DNA of 64,000 nt from JAICXG01 sp036825615 (GTDB lineage: Bacteria; Verrucomicrobiota; Verrucomicrobiia; Chthoniobacterales; UBA10450): NCBI GenBank assembly GCA_036825615.1, contig DAISXY010000001.1, positions 62,001 through 126,000 on the forward strand. The letters are read 5' to 3'. Within the stretch, counting starts at the first letter, position 1, and the number at the start of each line of letters is the position of its first letter. The position numbers and the translations under genes are program-made. Under the pieces are notes generated by a model. The model made no database searches. It was not told where the DNA came from and saw only the letters and a list, made by a program, of their open reading frames with translations. This document shows, in pieces, positions 27,601-36,111 of this stretch.

Positions 27601-27640
27601 AAAAAAATGCCCCCGCGCGCGAAGACGCAAGGGCATTTAC
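27601..27640 (-). terminator. Rho-independent terminator of the 27666-28892 gene
   Basis: On the minus strand an AAATGCCC ... GGGGCATTT hairpin is followed by a run of seven or more T. It lies about 26 bp after the stop codon of the 408-residue protein. Confidence 0.8.
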
Positions 27641-27665
27641 CCTTCCGCAAAATCACAACTTCGAG

Positions 27666-28892
27666 CTAGTCGCGATTGATCTCGTAAACTTCGATCAGCG
27701 CGATTCCGGTCGTATTATTCGCGCCGGTCACAATCGCGGTGTATGCGCCCGGCTCGAGTCGGATCAAAATGCTCGACTCACTCGGGTCCTGGGGCGGGAT
27801 CGAGGTCGCGATGATGTCGGCTCCGTTCGAGGCACTCTGCCAGTCATCATTCGATCTAATCTCGGTGACACCGTCGCTTCCGATTAGTTTCAGGACCGGG
27901 TTTTGCAATGCCGAAGTAACTCCAAAAGCGGCCAGCGATGGCCCAAGCGCACGAATTAAGACCAGCTTTGGCCCGCCGGTGATGATAAAGCCACCGATGA
28001 GCTGGCCCTGGCCAGTGTTAACGAAGCCACGGGTGGAAATGTTCGCGAGATGATTCGCCGGCGACTCCTGCGGGGCGTTGAAGAAGAAGGTCTCGCCGTT
28101 AAGTGTAAACTCACCCAGCTGGGTCCCATGACCGAAAGTCAGGCTCCCGGTAACTGCTTCACCACTGAGCAGGCTAAGCGAGAAGGTCGCGGCTGGGTGA
28201 TCGTCGTTTAGGTCTTCGTCGAAGGAAGCGACGAAGTCATCATCCTGGCCATGGTCATCCCCAAAGTCGTGACCTGGAGGATCATCACTTCCGCCGCCGC
28301 CACCGCCGTGATCGTCACCCGGCGGATCATCGGCGCCTTGCTGGGCCGCCATGGTAGTTTGCGATGAAAGCGCAACTGATCCGAAACCGCCCAGGACGGT
28401 GCCGCCATTTGCAGCGATGAAGAAGATCCGGTTCTGGGAATCAATCACGAGTTTGACCTCGTAACTACTGCCCGCCGCGCTCGTCGCGGTGCCACTGAAA
28501 CGCCCCGGGATATCGTCGCTTGGACCAAAGCTTGGGACTCGGTTTGCGATCACGCTCTGTCCCGCCACCGTCGCGGTGACGAGGTCGTCATCGAGACCGG
28601 AGACCGAATCATCATCCTTCACGAGACCACTGATCGTGGCGCCGTTACTCGCGAGCAGGGAAAAACTTCCATCCGCCGCGATATCGCCCCCGGCAAAACT
28701 CGCCGTGCTCGTAGCTACATCGAAGACATAGACCGAGATGGCATGGTTACCCTGGACAAAAAAGGCGGCCTTGCCGCCCCCCGACAAATCGGCTTCAAAG
28801 AAGCCGCGATGACTTTCTTCTGCATAGCCCGCCGCTAACGACGCCCAGACGACGCCGATGCAGAGCAAAAAACGAACAAGTAGCTTTTTCAT
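27666..28892 (-). CDS. Secreted protein with Asp/Gly-rich linker and Verrucomicrobia-type C-terminal domain
   Basis: The 408-residue protein has a signal peptide (LLVRFLLCIGVVWASLAAGYA). The N-terminal half has beta-rich segments (ESHRGFFEADLSGGGKAAFF). A central linker is dominated by Asp, Gly, His and Pro (DDPPGDDHGGGGGG). The last about 130 residues carry LANISTRGFVNTGQGQLIGG, VLIRALGPSLAAFGV and LEPGAYTAIVTGANNTTGIA, a module I associate with many secreted proteins of Chthoniobacterales. Its function is unknown. It has a good terminator and a promoter-like element shared with its downstream neighbour. Confidence 0.85.
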   Translation of the reverse strand: MKKLLVRFLLCIGVVWASLAAGYAEESHRGFFEADLSGGGKAAFFVQGNHAISVYVFDVATSTASFAGGDIAADGSFSLLASNGATISGLVKDDDSVSGLDDDLVTATVAGQSVIANRVPSFGPSDDIPGRFSGTATSAAGSSYEVKLVIDSQNRIFFIAANGGTVLGGFGSVALSSQTTMAAQQGADDPPGDDHGGGGGGSDDPPGHDFGDDHGQDDDFVASFDEDLNDDHPAATFSLSLLSGEAVTGSLTFGHGTQLGEFTLNGETFFFNAPQESPANHLANISTRGFVNTGQGQLIGGFIITGGPKLVLIRALGPSLAAFGVTSALQNPVLKLIGSDGVTEIRSNDDWQSASNGADIIATSIPPQDPSESSILIRLEPGAYTAIVTGANNTTGIALIEVYEINRD

Positions 28893-28933
28893 AGCGCCGT
28901 CACGCTATGTAGGTCGAAAGGGAAACGCGAACC

Positions 28934-28956
28934 GGCAATAGTTTCACGCCTGTAAC
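28934..28956 (-). promoter_or_regulatory. Shared upstream element, copy 2
   Basis: Minus strand GTTACAGGCGTGAAACTATT then GCC, 41 bp before the start codon at 28892. See the copy at 27543-27565: the spacing to the start codon differs by only 1 bp, which argues for function. Confidence 0.45.
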
Positions 28957-29037
28957 CTTCGCTGAGCGGCCTACTTCCATTAGGCGTTTCGACGGTCGAT
29001 GGTTGCGAACCCATCTCGGAATTGGACGCGTTGTTGT

Positions 29038-29061
29038 CGGCGCGAGGGCGCGCCGGCTCCA
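29038..29061 (+). repeat. Dispersed GC-rich repeat, copy 2
   Basis: Same core as 10884-10909 (GGCGCGAGGGCGCGCCGGCT then CCAA). It lies in the gap between two minus-strand genes. Confidence 0.7.
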
Positions 29062-29148
29062 AAGCCATTGTAGCCGGCCTGCCCAAGGGCGACGACTTAT
29101 GCGCTACGTCTCAGATTATGGCGACCCGCCCATCTGTTTTCCAGGAGG

Positions 29149-29550
29149 TCAGTCGAATCGCTGACTCAATCGACCCAAGGCAAGCGCGCCAAGCAGCAGG
29201 CCCAGATCACGCAAGGCGATGTCGAAATAGCCTGGAATAGCCAGCAGGTTGCAAATGATTGCGAGCAGCCAGAGCGCCACGATATAGGCAAACCAGCGTG
29301 GTTTAAATGCCACGCCCAGGCCTGCAATAATCTCAATCACACCGACAACGAGCATGAATTCATGTCCATGACCGCCCAGGATATTGTTCGCCAATGGGGC
29401 CAGATACTTGTCCCAGTCGACGAGGATATGAAAGAATTTGTCGAGGCCGGCCAGAATCGGAGCGACGGTGAAGCCGAAGCGGAGAATTTGAAACGCCTGG
29501 CGCGCGAAATCACCGCCGCGTTCTCCGCTGAGTTGAGTCGCATTTGTCAT
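29149..29550 (-). CDS. DoxX-like small membrane protein
   Basis: The 133-residue protein has four membrane spans: FGFTVAPILAGLDKFF, EFMLVVGVIEIIAGLGV, YIVALWLLAIICNLLAI and LRDLGLLLGALALGRL. This four-helix layout with a G-x-x-K/D-F start (LAGLDKFFHIL) and the RDLGLLLGALAL end is that of the DoxX/DUF417-like group, whose members handle thiosulfate:quinone chemistry or have unknown roles. A strong ribosome-binding site (GGGAGGAA) lies 5 bp before the ATG. Confidence 0.8.
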   Translation of the reverse strand: MTNATQLSGERGGDFARQAFQILRFGFTVAPILAGLDKFFHILVDWDKYLAPLANNILGGHGHEFMLVVGVIEIIAGLGVAFKPRWFAYIVALWLLAIICNLLAIPGYFDIALRDLGLLLGALALGRLSQRFD

Positions 29551-29729
29551 AACATTCCTCCCACTTGGTTTTTATTTTCTCTGCACTAACGAATTCAGGA
29601 GGAAATCGCGTGCCCGACAAAAGTCAAATCTCTTTTGTGTTTATTTGCCGCGATATGCAAAAGGCCCCAAGGATGAAGCAGCAGCGAACTTGGAAGCGAG
29701 ATCGCATGCAGGAGCGATCTGCCAAGAAA

Positions 29730-30071
29730 TTAGCCGGGTGGAAGCGCTTCGCGCGATTTGACGATGTAATCTTCGACCGCCGCGCGATCCTCCGCCGTGA
29801 GTGCCGCTCGCGGCGCCATGATTCCGATGTAATGCCGCCACTGCGCGACGGAATAGCTGCCGATGCGGCGCGCCACATGACATTCAGTGCAGCGGCTGGC
29901 AAAGAGCTGCCGGCCCCTTTGCAGCCTGTCTGTATCTGTCACCTTCGCCGCCCCCTGGCTAACTATCTCTTGTGCGGTGGGAAACGAACTGCCAACGCCC
30001 CCGGCGCATCCTTGCATCAGGAAGACACATGAGAGAGCACCCAGCAGCAAGAAACCGATCCATTGTCGCAT
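29730..30071 (-). CDS. Cytochrome c-type lipoprotein
   Basis: From the ATG at 30071 the protein has 113 residues: a lipoprotein signal (WIGFLLLGALSCVFLMQGC, lipobox LMQGC) and a single heme-attachment motif CTECH, followed by a helical end RAALTAEDRAAVEDYIVKSR, which resembles the C-terminal helix of class I cytochromes c. An axial Met may be the one in GIMAPRA. It starts 1 bp after the stop of the barrel protein gene, so the two are surely co-transcribed. It probably transfers electrons on the periplasmic face of a membrane. Confidence 0.82.
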   Translation of the reverse strand: MRQWIGFLLLGALSCVFLMQGCAGGVGSSFPTAQEIVSQGAAKVTDTDRLQRGRQLFASRCTECHVARRIGSYSVAQWRHYIGIMAPRAALTAEDRAAVEDYIVKSREALPPG

Positions 30072-30072
30072 C

Positions 30073-30834
30073 TTAGAAACCAAAGCCGAATATAAGGCGG
30101 GTTTGAAAATCAACCTCGTCTCCGACCTCCGTGAGTTGAACAAGCGGAGTGATCGTTGCCCACCAATCCTTCTCTCGGTAGGAGAGGTTCGGCCCCCCGT
30201 AGACGATCGAGTCACTCGCGTCCGACCAGTCCGGCAAATCGATTTCATGCAGAAATTCCGCTCCGATGAGCCAGCGCGGCGAAATCTCGTAGCTCACACC
30301 GAACGTTTGAGAGAATTCGCCCGCCTTTTCCTCGAGCCGGTTTCCTTCCCATTCCGCTTCGATGGTTGCGTTATAACCGAAAACGAATCGATCAATGTTT
30401 TTTTGCAGGATAATCTTGCTTTCCAGCTCAAACTCTTCCGGGCCGCCACGGATTTCCTGGTAAAGAGCCGAGCCGAGTAGATCGGTCGTTGGATTAGTCA
30501 GGTTATAGATCGCCTCGAGCGCAGAAGAGTGATAGCGAAAACCATGTTTATGTGCTCCGGGATCTTCACGATAACCCCAATCGGCCAGATACAGACCGAG
30601 TTGGAGGTGTTCAGTAACTCCGAATTCCAACTCATGCCGGAAGTCAACCGCGTTGAACCGCCGCTCCTCCCGCGGGCTTGTTCCCCAGGTAATCCAGTTC
30701 TCCATCTCGATCGGCCCCGGCGCGGCCGTGGTAGCTTCATACACGTAGGTGAATCGCCGCGCGCCTCCTTCCGCTGGTGGAATGAAAAGGACAAAAAAGA
30801 GTCCGAATACTGCCAACAGCCCAACTCGTCGCAT
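30073..30834 (-). CDS. Outer-membrane beta-barrel-like protein
   Basis: From the ATG at 30834 the protein has 253 residues: a signal peptide (VGLLAVFGLFFVLFIPPAEG), then alternating amphipathic strands (RRFTYVYEATTAAPGPIEME, LEFGVTEHLQLGLYLADWGY, SKIILQKNIDRFVFGYNATI) and a C-terminal aromatic end (LIFGFGF) typical of barrels. Its phrase TYVYEA...PG-x-x-E-x-E-x-W-x-T resembles DUF6662-like transport-associated proteins. It is followed at 1 bp by a cytochrome c lipoprotein, so the pair may form a small redox or transport unit. An upstream in-frame stretch to 31125 looks non-coding. Confidence 0.75.
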   Translation of the reverse strand: MRRVGLLAVFGLFFVLFIPPAEGGARRFTYVYEATTAAPGPIEMENWITWGTSPREERRFNAVDFRHELEFGVTEHLQLGLYLADWGYREDPGAHKHGFRYHSSALEAIYNLTNPTTDLLGSALYQEIRGGPEEFELESKIILQKNIDRFVFGYNATIEAEWEGNRLEEKAGEFSQTFGVSYEISPRWLIGAEFLHEIDLPDWSDASDSIVYGGPNLSYREKDWWATITPLVQLTEVGDEVDFQTRLIFGFGF

Positions 30835-31323
30835 TCCGGCAGCGTAACAGCCGCCGAAGCGTTCCGCTGTCGGCCGCTTGCTAACTTTTGACGGTCGTTT
30901 GCGCATCGAAATCGGACCGTCCGGCACCGGTCCTCCGAAGAGGCAGGAAGCCATCCGATGAATCTGTTCGCCGCCAATCCAACTCTCCCTCACGAGCGTC
31001 TGCGCATTCTTAAAACCTCTCTTTCCGATACAGTCCATCGCACAGCGCCGGGCGGAGATCCGGCGCGCGATGATCGAAACCGGAGCCGCTGCTCCCGGAG
31101 TTACCCGGATTCGAGAAATGTCCAAGCCGGACTGACGTCTTCGTCGAGTTGCGCGTTGAGGCGCACCGCTGACGACAATCCGCCACCGTCACAGCATCGC
31201 GCATGAGGCAAAGCCAGCCTTGATGAAGCAGAATCCCCGAATCAAAGGACTTAATCGTTCACCTCGAACCAGCTTCCGACACCGCCTAAGCATCGCTGTG
31301 CAAGGGCTATTTCTCCCCGCAAA

Positions 31324-31341
31324 GGTAACACGGTTGTTACC
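31324..31341. promoter_or_regulatory. 18-bp inverted repeat GGTAACA-N4-TGTTACC
   Basis: GGTAACACGGTTGTTACC is a perfect 7-bp inverted repeat with a 4-bp spacer. It is 177 bp upstream of the tandem-repeat protein gene. A similar half-site pair (GATAACAT...ATGTTACC) lies upstream of the PEP-CTERM gene at 46692-46723. Likely a regulator site; the regulator is unknown. Confidence 0.4.
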
Positions 31342-31517
31342 GTTATTCGATTCCGGTAAGTGACTGATGTGTCCGGGTGCGGCATCGTTTACCCTCTGGT
31401 GAAGCCCACTGTGCCGCATTCAGCTTTCGCGGCCACTTCATATCTGCGCCTCCAGGTTACAAGCGAGTTACCTTTGATCATTCGCAATTGAATCGTCGCG
31501 GCCACTTAGTTGGGCGC

Positions 31518-32231
31518 ATGAAAACAAACCAAATGTTAGTTCGTTCGGCGGCGACGATTGTTGCAACCGGACTCACTCTGCTCACCAGCAGCCAAAGCGA
31601 CGCTCATGGCGGGGGTTCTGCCCGCATGGGAATGGGCGCGGGCCATGGGAGCATGTCGAGAGGGACCATTCAGGGCATGAGCAGCCGCGCTTTCGTGCGC
31701 AGCGGCGCTGTCAGTCATATGAATGGTCGTAACCAGATGAACAATCGCGTTACTCGCAACGCCGTTCGGGGCAACCTGCGCGACGACCGTGGTGGTCACG
31801 GTGAACGGCGTCACGGCCGTGATGACGGGATCGTTCGTGCCCAGCGCCAATCGGGGGACGACCATGGCCGCCATCGTGAGCGCGGTGACGACAAAGGCCG
31901 CGACAACGCTGTGACTCGTGGCGAACGCGAGCCCGGTGATGATCATGGCCGCCATCGCGAGCGCGGTGATGACAAAGGCCGCGACAACGCTGTGACTCGT
32001 GGCGAACGCGAGCCTGGTGACGATCATGGCCGCCACCGTGAGCGCGGTGATGACAAAGGCCGCAACAACGCTGTGACTCGCGGCGAACGCGAGCCCGGTG
32101 ACGATCATGGCCGCCATCGTGAGCGCGGTGATGACAAAGGTCGCAACAACGCTGTGACTCGTGGCGAACGCGAGCCTGGTGACGATCATGGCCGCCATCG
32201 TGAGCGCGGTGATGACAACGGTGGCCGGTAA
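31518..32231 (+). CDS. Exported protein with 27-residue charged tandem repeats
   Basis: From the ATG at 31518 the protein has 237 residues: a signal peptide (SAATIVATGLTLLTSSQSDAHG), a Gly/Met/Ser-rich part, then from residue 113 four full copies and a partial copy of a 27-residue unit GDDHGRHRERGDDKGR then D/N-NAVTRGEREP. The units are nearly identical, so they expanded recently. The repeat is full of Asp, Arg, His and Gly and has no hydrophobic core, so it is probably disordered and might bind metal or polyanions. No family is recognised. A terminator hairpin follows at 32265. Confidence 0.7.
   Translation: MKTNQMLVRSAATIVATGLTLLTSSQSDAHGGGSARMGMGAGHGSMSRGTIQGMSSRAFVRSGAVSHMNGRNQMNNRVTRNAVRGNLRDDRGGHGERRHGRDDGIVRAQRQSGDDHGRHRERGDDKGRDNAVTRGEREPGDDHGRHRERGDDKGRDNAVTRGEREPGDDHGRHRERGDDKGRNNAVTRGEREPGDDHGRHRERGDDKGRNNAVTRGEREPGDDHGRHRERGDDNGGR
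31854..32228 (+). repeat. 81-bp in-frame tandem repeat, 4.6 copies
   Basis: The coding repeat of the protein at 31518-32231. Copies differ at a few positions (GAC/AAC at one codon, some third positions). Because it has low complexity, long open frames appear on the opposite strand too. Confidence 0.9.
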
Positions 32232-32264
32232 ATAAGGTCAAAAGCAACACAACAACTGCCTGGA

Positions 32265-32297
32265 AACGCGGAGGCGGCAAACTCGCCTCCGCGTTTT
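32265..32297 (+). terminator. Strong hairpin after the tandem-repeat gene
   Basis: A 12-bp stem AACGCGGAGGCG / CGCCTCCGCGTT with a 7-base loop, then TTCC. It lies 34 bp after the stop codon. Confidence 0.7.
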
Positions 32298-32366
32298 CCT
32301 TCGTCGGTAAGCGATCGTGTGAAGCAGTAGCGATGGCCAATTGAGTCTGCTCTCCACAGTTCGCAA

Positions 32367-33128
32367 TTATTTCGCAGGGGCGATCGTAACCCCAAAGCGG
32401 ATCGTGACTCTATCTGCTACCCGGACCAATCCGCCCGCTACGCTCTCCGGTTTGAGCGCAAAGTCTGTCTGGCGAATGGCGAACTCTCCGCTTAGTCGAA
32501 ATCTTCCGTTTTCCTCGCGCTCATAGCGGACGGGAATTTGCACTACCTGCGAATGGCCATGCAGCTGGAGACTTCCGCTTACTTGTAACTGATCTGCACT
32601 CAGCTTCCTGATCGCTGTCGTGATGAATTGAATCTCGGGATAAGTCCGCGCATCAAGCACCTCGGGACCGAGCATTCGTTCCTGAATAGTTCGGACATCG
32701 TCGGCGCTGGGTCCGGATCCCAAGCCTGCCTGTTGCCGGGCCTCTTTGCTGTCAATCACAAGTGCGGAAACAGGCAGAGTCACCTTTACCGCGGATTTCT
32801 CGGGAGCTTCGGGATGGACAGTGAGTGCGGCCGAAAACCTGGTCGCCAAAACTGCATGCTTGTGAGCCGCGAAGCTGAAGGCTCCAGTCTTATCCGTAAT
32901 TGCAAGCAGCCATGAGTTCGCTCGTTCCACTTCATAGTGTGCGCCACTGCCCCGCGATTGTGCGACCAACGCGAAAGGGTTTGCGAATCGGATCGCGCCG
33001 TTGGGGAGCAAACTTGCTACCTGTTCGTCGCGCGAATGAACCAGGCTATCGCTATATTCCCATAGGCCAGCAGCTGCCGCGCACGCCTGCACGGTCAGGA
33101 CTGCAGAAAGCAATAACAAGGCGAGCAT
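32367..33128 (-). CDS. YceI-family periplasmic lipid-binding-like protein
   Basis: The 253-residue protein starts with an export signal (LALLLLSAVLTVQACAAAAG). The central and C-terminal parts have the YceI features: FSFAAHKHAVLATRFSAALT, TIQERMLGPEVLDARTYPEI and a lipocalin-like run of strands ending VRVADRVTIRFGVTI. YceI proteins bind polyisoprenoid or other lipids in the periplasm. There are about 45 extra N-terminal residues before the YceI core. It lies 16 bp downstream of the kelch gene and may be in the same transcript. Confidence 0.85.
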   Translation of the reverse strand: MLALLLLSAVLTVQACAAAAGLWEYSDSLVHSRDEQVASLLPNGAIRFANPFALVAQSRGSGAHYEVERANSWLLAITDKTGAFSFAAHKHAVLATRFSAALTVHPEAPEKSAVKVTLPVSALVIDSKEARQQAGLGSGPSADDVRTIQERMLGPEVLDARTYPEIQFITTAIRKLSADQLQVSGSLQLHGHSQVVQIPVRYEREENGRFRLSGEFAIRQTDFALKPESVAGGLVRVADRVTIRFGVTIAPAK

Positions 33129-33144
33129 CGACCCCGGCTGAATT

Positions 33145-34380
33145 TCAGCGCCGACTATGTCCCGCTTCCGATTTACGAACAGTATGACCTATTTCGTTCA
33201 CTCCGCCGGCGATAAGGACTGCGCCGTCTTGCAGCAATGTCGCCGTATGCAAATAGAGTGGTGTGCGGAGGCTGGTTGTGGGAGTCCAGGTCCCGCTCGC
33301 CGGGCTGTAGCGCTCCACGCTATCGGATGCAGTGCCCCCGTTGATAAGAGTCCCCGCTACCAGGACAGTACCGTCTTCCAGCAAGGTCGCGGTATGTTCA
33401 ACCCGGGCCATGTTGAGGCTGCCGGTGGCGCTCCAGGTCCCGCGTGCCGGGTCGTAGAGTTCGGCGCTGTTCAAGAAAACGCTGCCAGACCCGAGTCCTC
33501 CGACAACCAGGACCTTGCCGTTGCGGAGTAAGGTTGCGGTGTGCGACCATCGTTTGGTGTTGAGGCTCCCTGTAACACTCCAGGTTCCGGTCGCCGGATC
33601 GTAGAGTTCCGCGCTCGCAGAGCTATCGCTTTGAAACCCACCCACAACAAGGACCTTGCCGTCTTGTAGCAACGTCGCGGTATGATAATAACGGGCGATG
33701 TTGAGGCTGCCGGTTTGTGTCCAGGTCCCAGTCGCCGGGTCATAGAGGTCGGCACGCGCGGTCTCATCGTCACTGAAGTTGCCGTCAACTCCCCCGGCAA
33801 TGAGAACCCTGCCATCTTGCAGCAACGTCGCCGTGTGTGAAGATCGTGCCGGGTCAAGGCTGCCGGTGGCAACCCAGGATCCGCTCGCCGGGTCATAAAG
33901 TTCTGCGCTCGCCAGAATCCCGAAGCTGGCATCGCGACCTCCTGCGATCAGGACCATGCCGTTTTGTAGTAAGGTCGCCGGGGTATGATCTCGTGCGGTG
34001 ATGAGGCTGCCTGTGGTACTCCAGCTACGACTCACCGGGTCGTAGAGTTGGGCGCTTGCCGATATCGTGTTGAGGTCGTCTCCCGCTGTCACAAGGACCA
34101 TGCCATTCTGTAGCAAGGTCGCGGTGTGCTGATAAAGTCCATGGTTGAGCTTGCCGGCGCCACTCCAGATCCAACCTGTCTGGCTATCATCAGAGCCAGT
34201 TGTGAGGCTGGAGAGCGCATCGTCAAGCTCAGCCCTGTTCTGGTTTAAATCGGGTCGATCCGGGGCTGGCGTTAGCGCTCGCGCTGTCGGCGAAAGCGCA
34301 AACCAGGCCAGCGCGAAAAGCGCAGCGGCGGGATAAATTTGAGTTATGACTTTCATGGGTGCATTTCCTTTCGTGCTCAT
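33145..34380 (-). CDS. Exported kelch-repeat protein
   Basis: The 411-residue protein has a signal segment (IYPAAALFALAWFALSPTARA). It then has about seven kelch-type repeats of about 50 residues, each with H-T-A-T-L-L-x-[N/D]-G-x-V-L-[V/I]-[A/V]-G-G and [A]-E-L-Y-D-P-A-[S/T]-G-[S/T]-W. Such propellers occur in many secreted proteins of Acidobacteria and Verrucomicrobia. An AAGGAGGAACGTT ribosome-binding site supports the ATG at 34380, although the Met eight codons later starts the signal peptide more directly. Function unknown. Confidence 0.85.
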   Translation of the reverse strand: MSTKGNAPMKVITQIYPAAALFALAWFALSPTARALTPAPDRPDLNQNRAELDDALSSLTTGSDDSQTGWIWSGAGKLNHGLYQHTATLLQNGMVLVTAGDDLNTISASAQLYDPVSRSWSTTGSLITARDHTPATLLQNGMVLIAGGRDASFGILASAELYDPASGSWVATGSLDPARSSHTATLLQDGRVLIAGGVDGNFSDDETARADLYDPATGTWTQTGSLNIARYYHTATLLQDGKVLVVGGFQSDSSASAELYDPATGTWSVTGSLNTKRWSHTATLLRNGKVLVVGGLGSGSVFLNSAELYDPARGTWSATGSLNMARVEHTATLLEDGTVLVAGTLINGGTASDSVERYSPASGTWTPTTSLRTPLYLHTATLLQDGAVLIAGGVNEIGHTVRKSEAGHSRR

Positions 34381-34970
34381 AACGTTCCTCCTTCTCGGTC
34401 GGTCTAAAGTGAATTGTTTATTGAACTTGAATGTCGCCGCTCGGATAACTGTGCGACCAGACCAATCTCATACTGGAAGCCAACGATTGGCCGGAGCCCC
34501 CGGATGTCCATCGGCGCTTCATACTCGTGAAACGGCCGGGATTTACTTACTCGGAACGCAAGACCTAACGCAACGGCTTATCCCAAGATGAAACCTTCGC
34601 CGGAGAAATAAAGTCAAGCCTATTCTCGCAAAAATTTCGGCCGACCGGCTGGACTTGACTGCGGCAGTTGCCTGGCCTGTTCACGTATATCTCTCCTGGT
34701 AACCGCATTACCGCGGTCGTTGCGACACAGGCGGCGCAGCGCTTCCGTCGCGCCACTTCGATTTCAGGGGCGTCATGACCTTGTTCCAACGCTGCCGAGC
34801 CGAGCCGACTCCTGGTTGATCATCGAATCGCCTCACATGGCGCGTAAGAGAGGTTCGTCCGGTGAGTTACACCGCTCGGGCCGGCTACAATCGCGCTGCC
34901 GCCTTTTCTCTTATAGGACTCGGGCAGAGAATCTTGTTGCTGATCGGCATCAAGCTCCCGAGGGATTTCC

Positions 34971-35207
34971 CTAAAACCTACGCGTCGCTACCGCCACGAC
35001 CAGGAATAAAACGACACAACTGGCGGCAAACACCAGGAGGACCGAAACCATATCATCCATCTTGTTAAGAAACGGGTTTTCTAACCGCAGCGGTCGTATT
35101 CCGTCGCTGAGCAAATCCAATGCCGCGATGGTTAACGCGAGGCAGGCAAGCCTTCCGTTACAAGAACCAGCTCCACCCAAAGCCATACCGCCCGTTTGAA
35201 ACTTCAA
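34971..35207 (-). CDS. Doubtful small membrane protein
   Basis: A 78-codon frame whose last 29 residues would form one membrane span (MVSVLLVFAASCVVLFLVVAVA then TRRF). The first part looks non-coding, and no ribosome-binding site is seen. A start at the internal Met before DDMVSV is possible. Weak evidence. Confidence 0.2.
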   Translation of the reverse strand: MKFQTGGMALGGAGSCNGRLACLALTIAALDLLSDGIRPLRLENPFLNKMDDMVSVLLVFAASCVVLFLVVAVATRRF

Positions 35208-35249
35208 CTTTCGACCTTAACTGAGCGAAGGCGAACCGCTTCGCGTGCA

Positions 35250-35274
35250 TTGGAGCCGGCGCGCCCTCGCGCCG
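35250..35274 (-). repeat. Dispersed GC-rich repeat, copy 3
   Basis: Reverse-orientation copy of the GGCGCGAGGGCGCGCCGGCT repeat seen at 10884 and 29038. Confidence 0.7.
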
Positions 35275-35549
35275 TCAACCAAAACCCGCCAGTGTTGATA
35301 GTTAGTCTGACCCCGGAGCGCCAATACAGCATAACTGATTTCGACTCCTTTAGGTCAACGTCAGACTTTCCTGTTCGACTCCTTCGATGAGTTACGCGCC
35401 AATTTGGCCTAACCAGTCCCGGATCACTCGCCACCGTCCGGCTGCGGATGACAAAGCTTTGGCCACAGATTGAAAAACATCCGGTGTGCAGACCTGAGTG
35501 AGGAGGGGGGGTTTGCGGGAGTCCCCCAGCGCCAGTAGATTTTGGAGTG

Positions 35550-36098
35550 ATGAGTTCCAACGCGGCGATCAATCCCAATCTCACGATGCGCGAGCTGCTC
35601 GAGCAGTTTCCCGGGGCGCAGCGCGCGCTGTTCCGCCGTTATCACATCGGTGGCTGCGCGAGCTGCGGGTTCAGCCCGGAGGAAACGCTCGCTGGAGTGT
35701 GCGCGCGCAATGACCATCTCGACGTCGAAGAAGTGATGGAAGAGATCGTGAGCAGCGATGCCGCCGATCGCGCGCTCCAGATCGAGCCGGCCGAGCTGGC
35801 CAGCCGCCTAACGAACGGCGAGCCGCTCAAGTTGCTCGATATTCGTACCCGCGAGGAATTTGAGGCGGTGAAGCTTCCCGGGGCGCAGCTCTTCAGCCAG
35901 GAATTGATGCAGCGGGCGCTCTCTGATTGGTCCCGCGACGATCTGCTTGTCATCTACGATCACAAGGGCGCACGCAGCCTCGACGCGGCCGCTTATTTCC
36001 AGGGACATGGTTTTGAAAACGTAAAGAGCCTGCGCGGCGGGATCGACACCTGGAGCAGCGAGGTGGATCCGAAGCTCCCGCGTTATCATCTCGAATAA
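35550..36098 (+). CDS. Two-domain protein: Cys-pair N-domain plus catalytically dead rhodanese domain
   Basis: About 182 residues. The N-terminal 70 residues carry IGGCASCGFSPEETLAGVCARN, a Cys-rich motif like DUF1858/hybrid-cluster-associated domains. The C-terminal 100 residues are a rhodanese fold: KLLDIRTREEFEAVKLPGA, then LLVIYDHKGARSLDAAAY and VKSLRGGIDTW. The active-site Cys of the usual C-x-x-G-x-R-S loop is Asp (YDHKGARS), so it cannot carry a persulfide there. It opens a three-gene Fe-S set with the NifU-like and SufT genes 13 and 18 bp apart. It may bind or sense rather than transfer sulfur. The start is the ATG at 35550 or the GTG just before it. Confidence 0.85.
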   Translation: MSSNAAINPNLTMRELLEQFPGAQRALFRRYHIGGCASCGFSPEETLAGVCARNDHLDVEEVMEEIVSSDAADRALQIEPAELASRLTNGEPLKLLDIRTREEFEAVKLPGAQLFSQELMQRALSDWSRDDLLVIYDHKGARSLDAAAYFQGHGFENVKSLRGGIDTWSSEVDPKLPRYHLE

Positions 36099-36111
36099 GC
36101 CTGCCTGACGA

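Larger units (their letters stand above)
34381..35546. other. Long intergenic region with little evidence of genes
   Basis: Over 1.1 kb separates the kelch gene from the Fe-S operon. No open frame shows convincing coding character except a doubtful 78-codon one at 34971-35207. One dispersed repeat lies at 35250-35274. The GC content is lower here than in nearby genes. It may be the decayed remains of genes or a boundary between accessory and core DNA. Confidence 0.5.

Noticed and set aside
30835..31125. 97-residue extension of the barrel protein
   Set aside because: The extension lacks a signal peptide and the internal Met at 30834 begins one, so the shorter start is preferred.
31536..32198. 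A 220-codon open frame antisense to the tandem-repeat gene, with repeated hydrophobic segments
   Set aside because: It mirrors the 81-bp repeat; no ribosome-binding site or signal for its own start, and the sense strand has a signal peptide and terminator.
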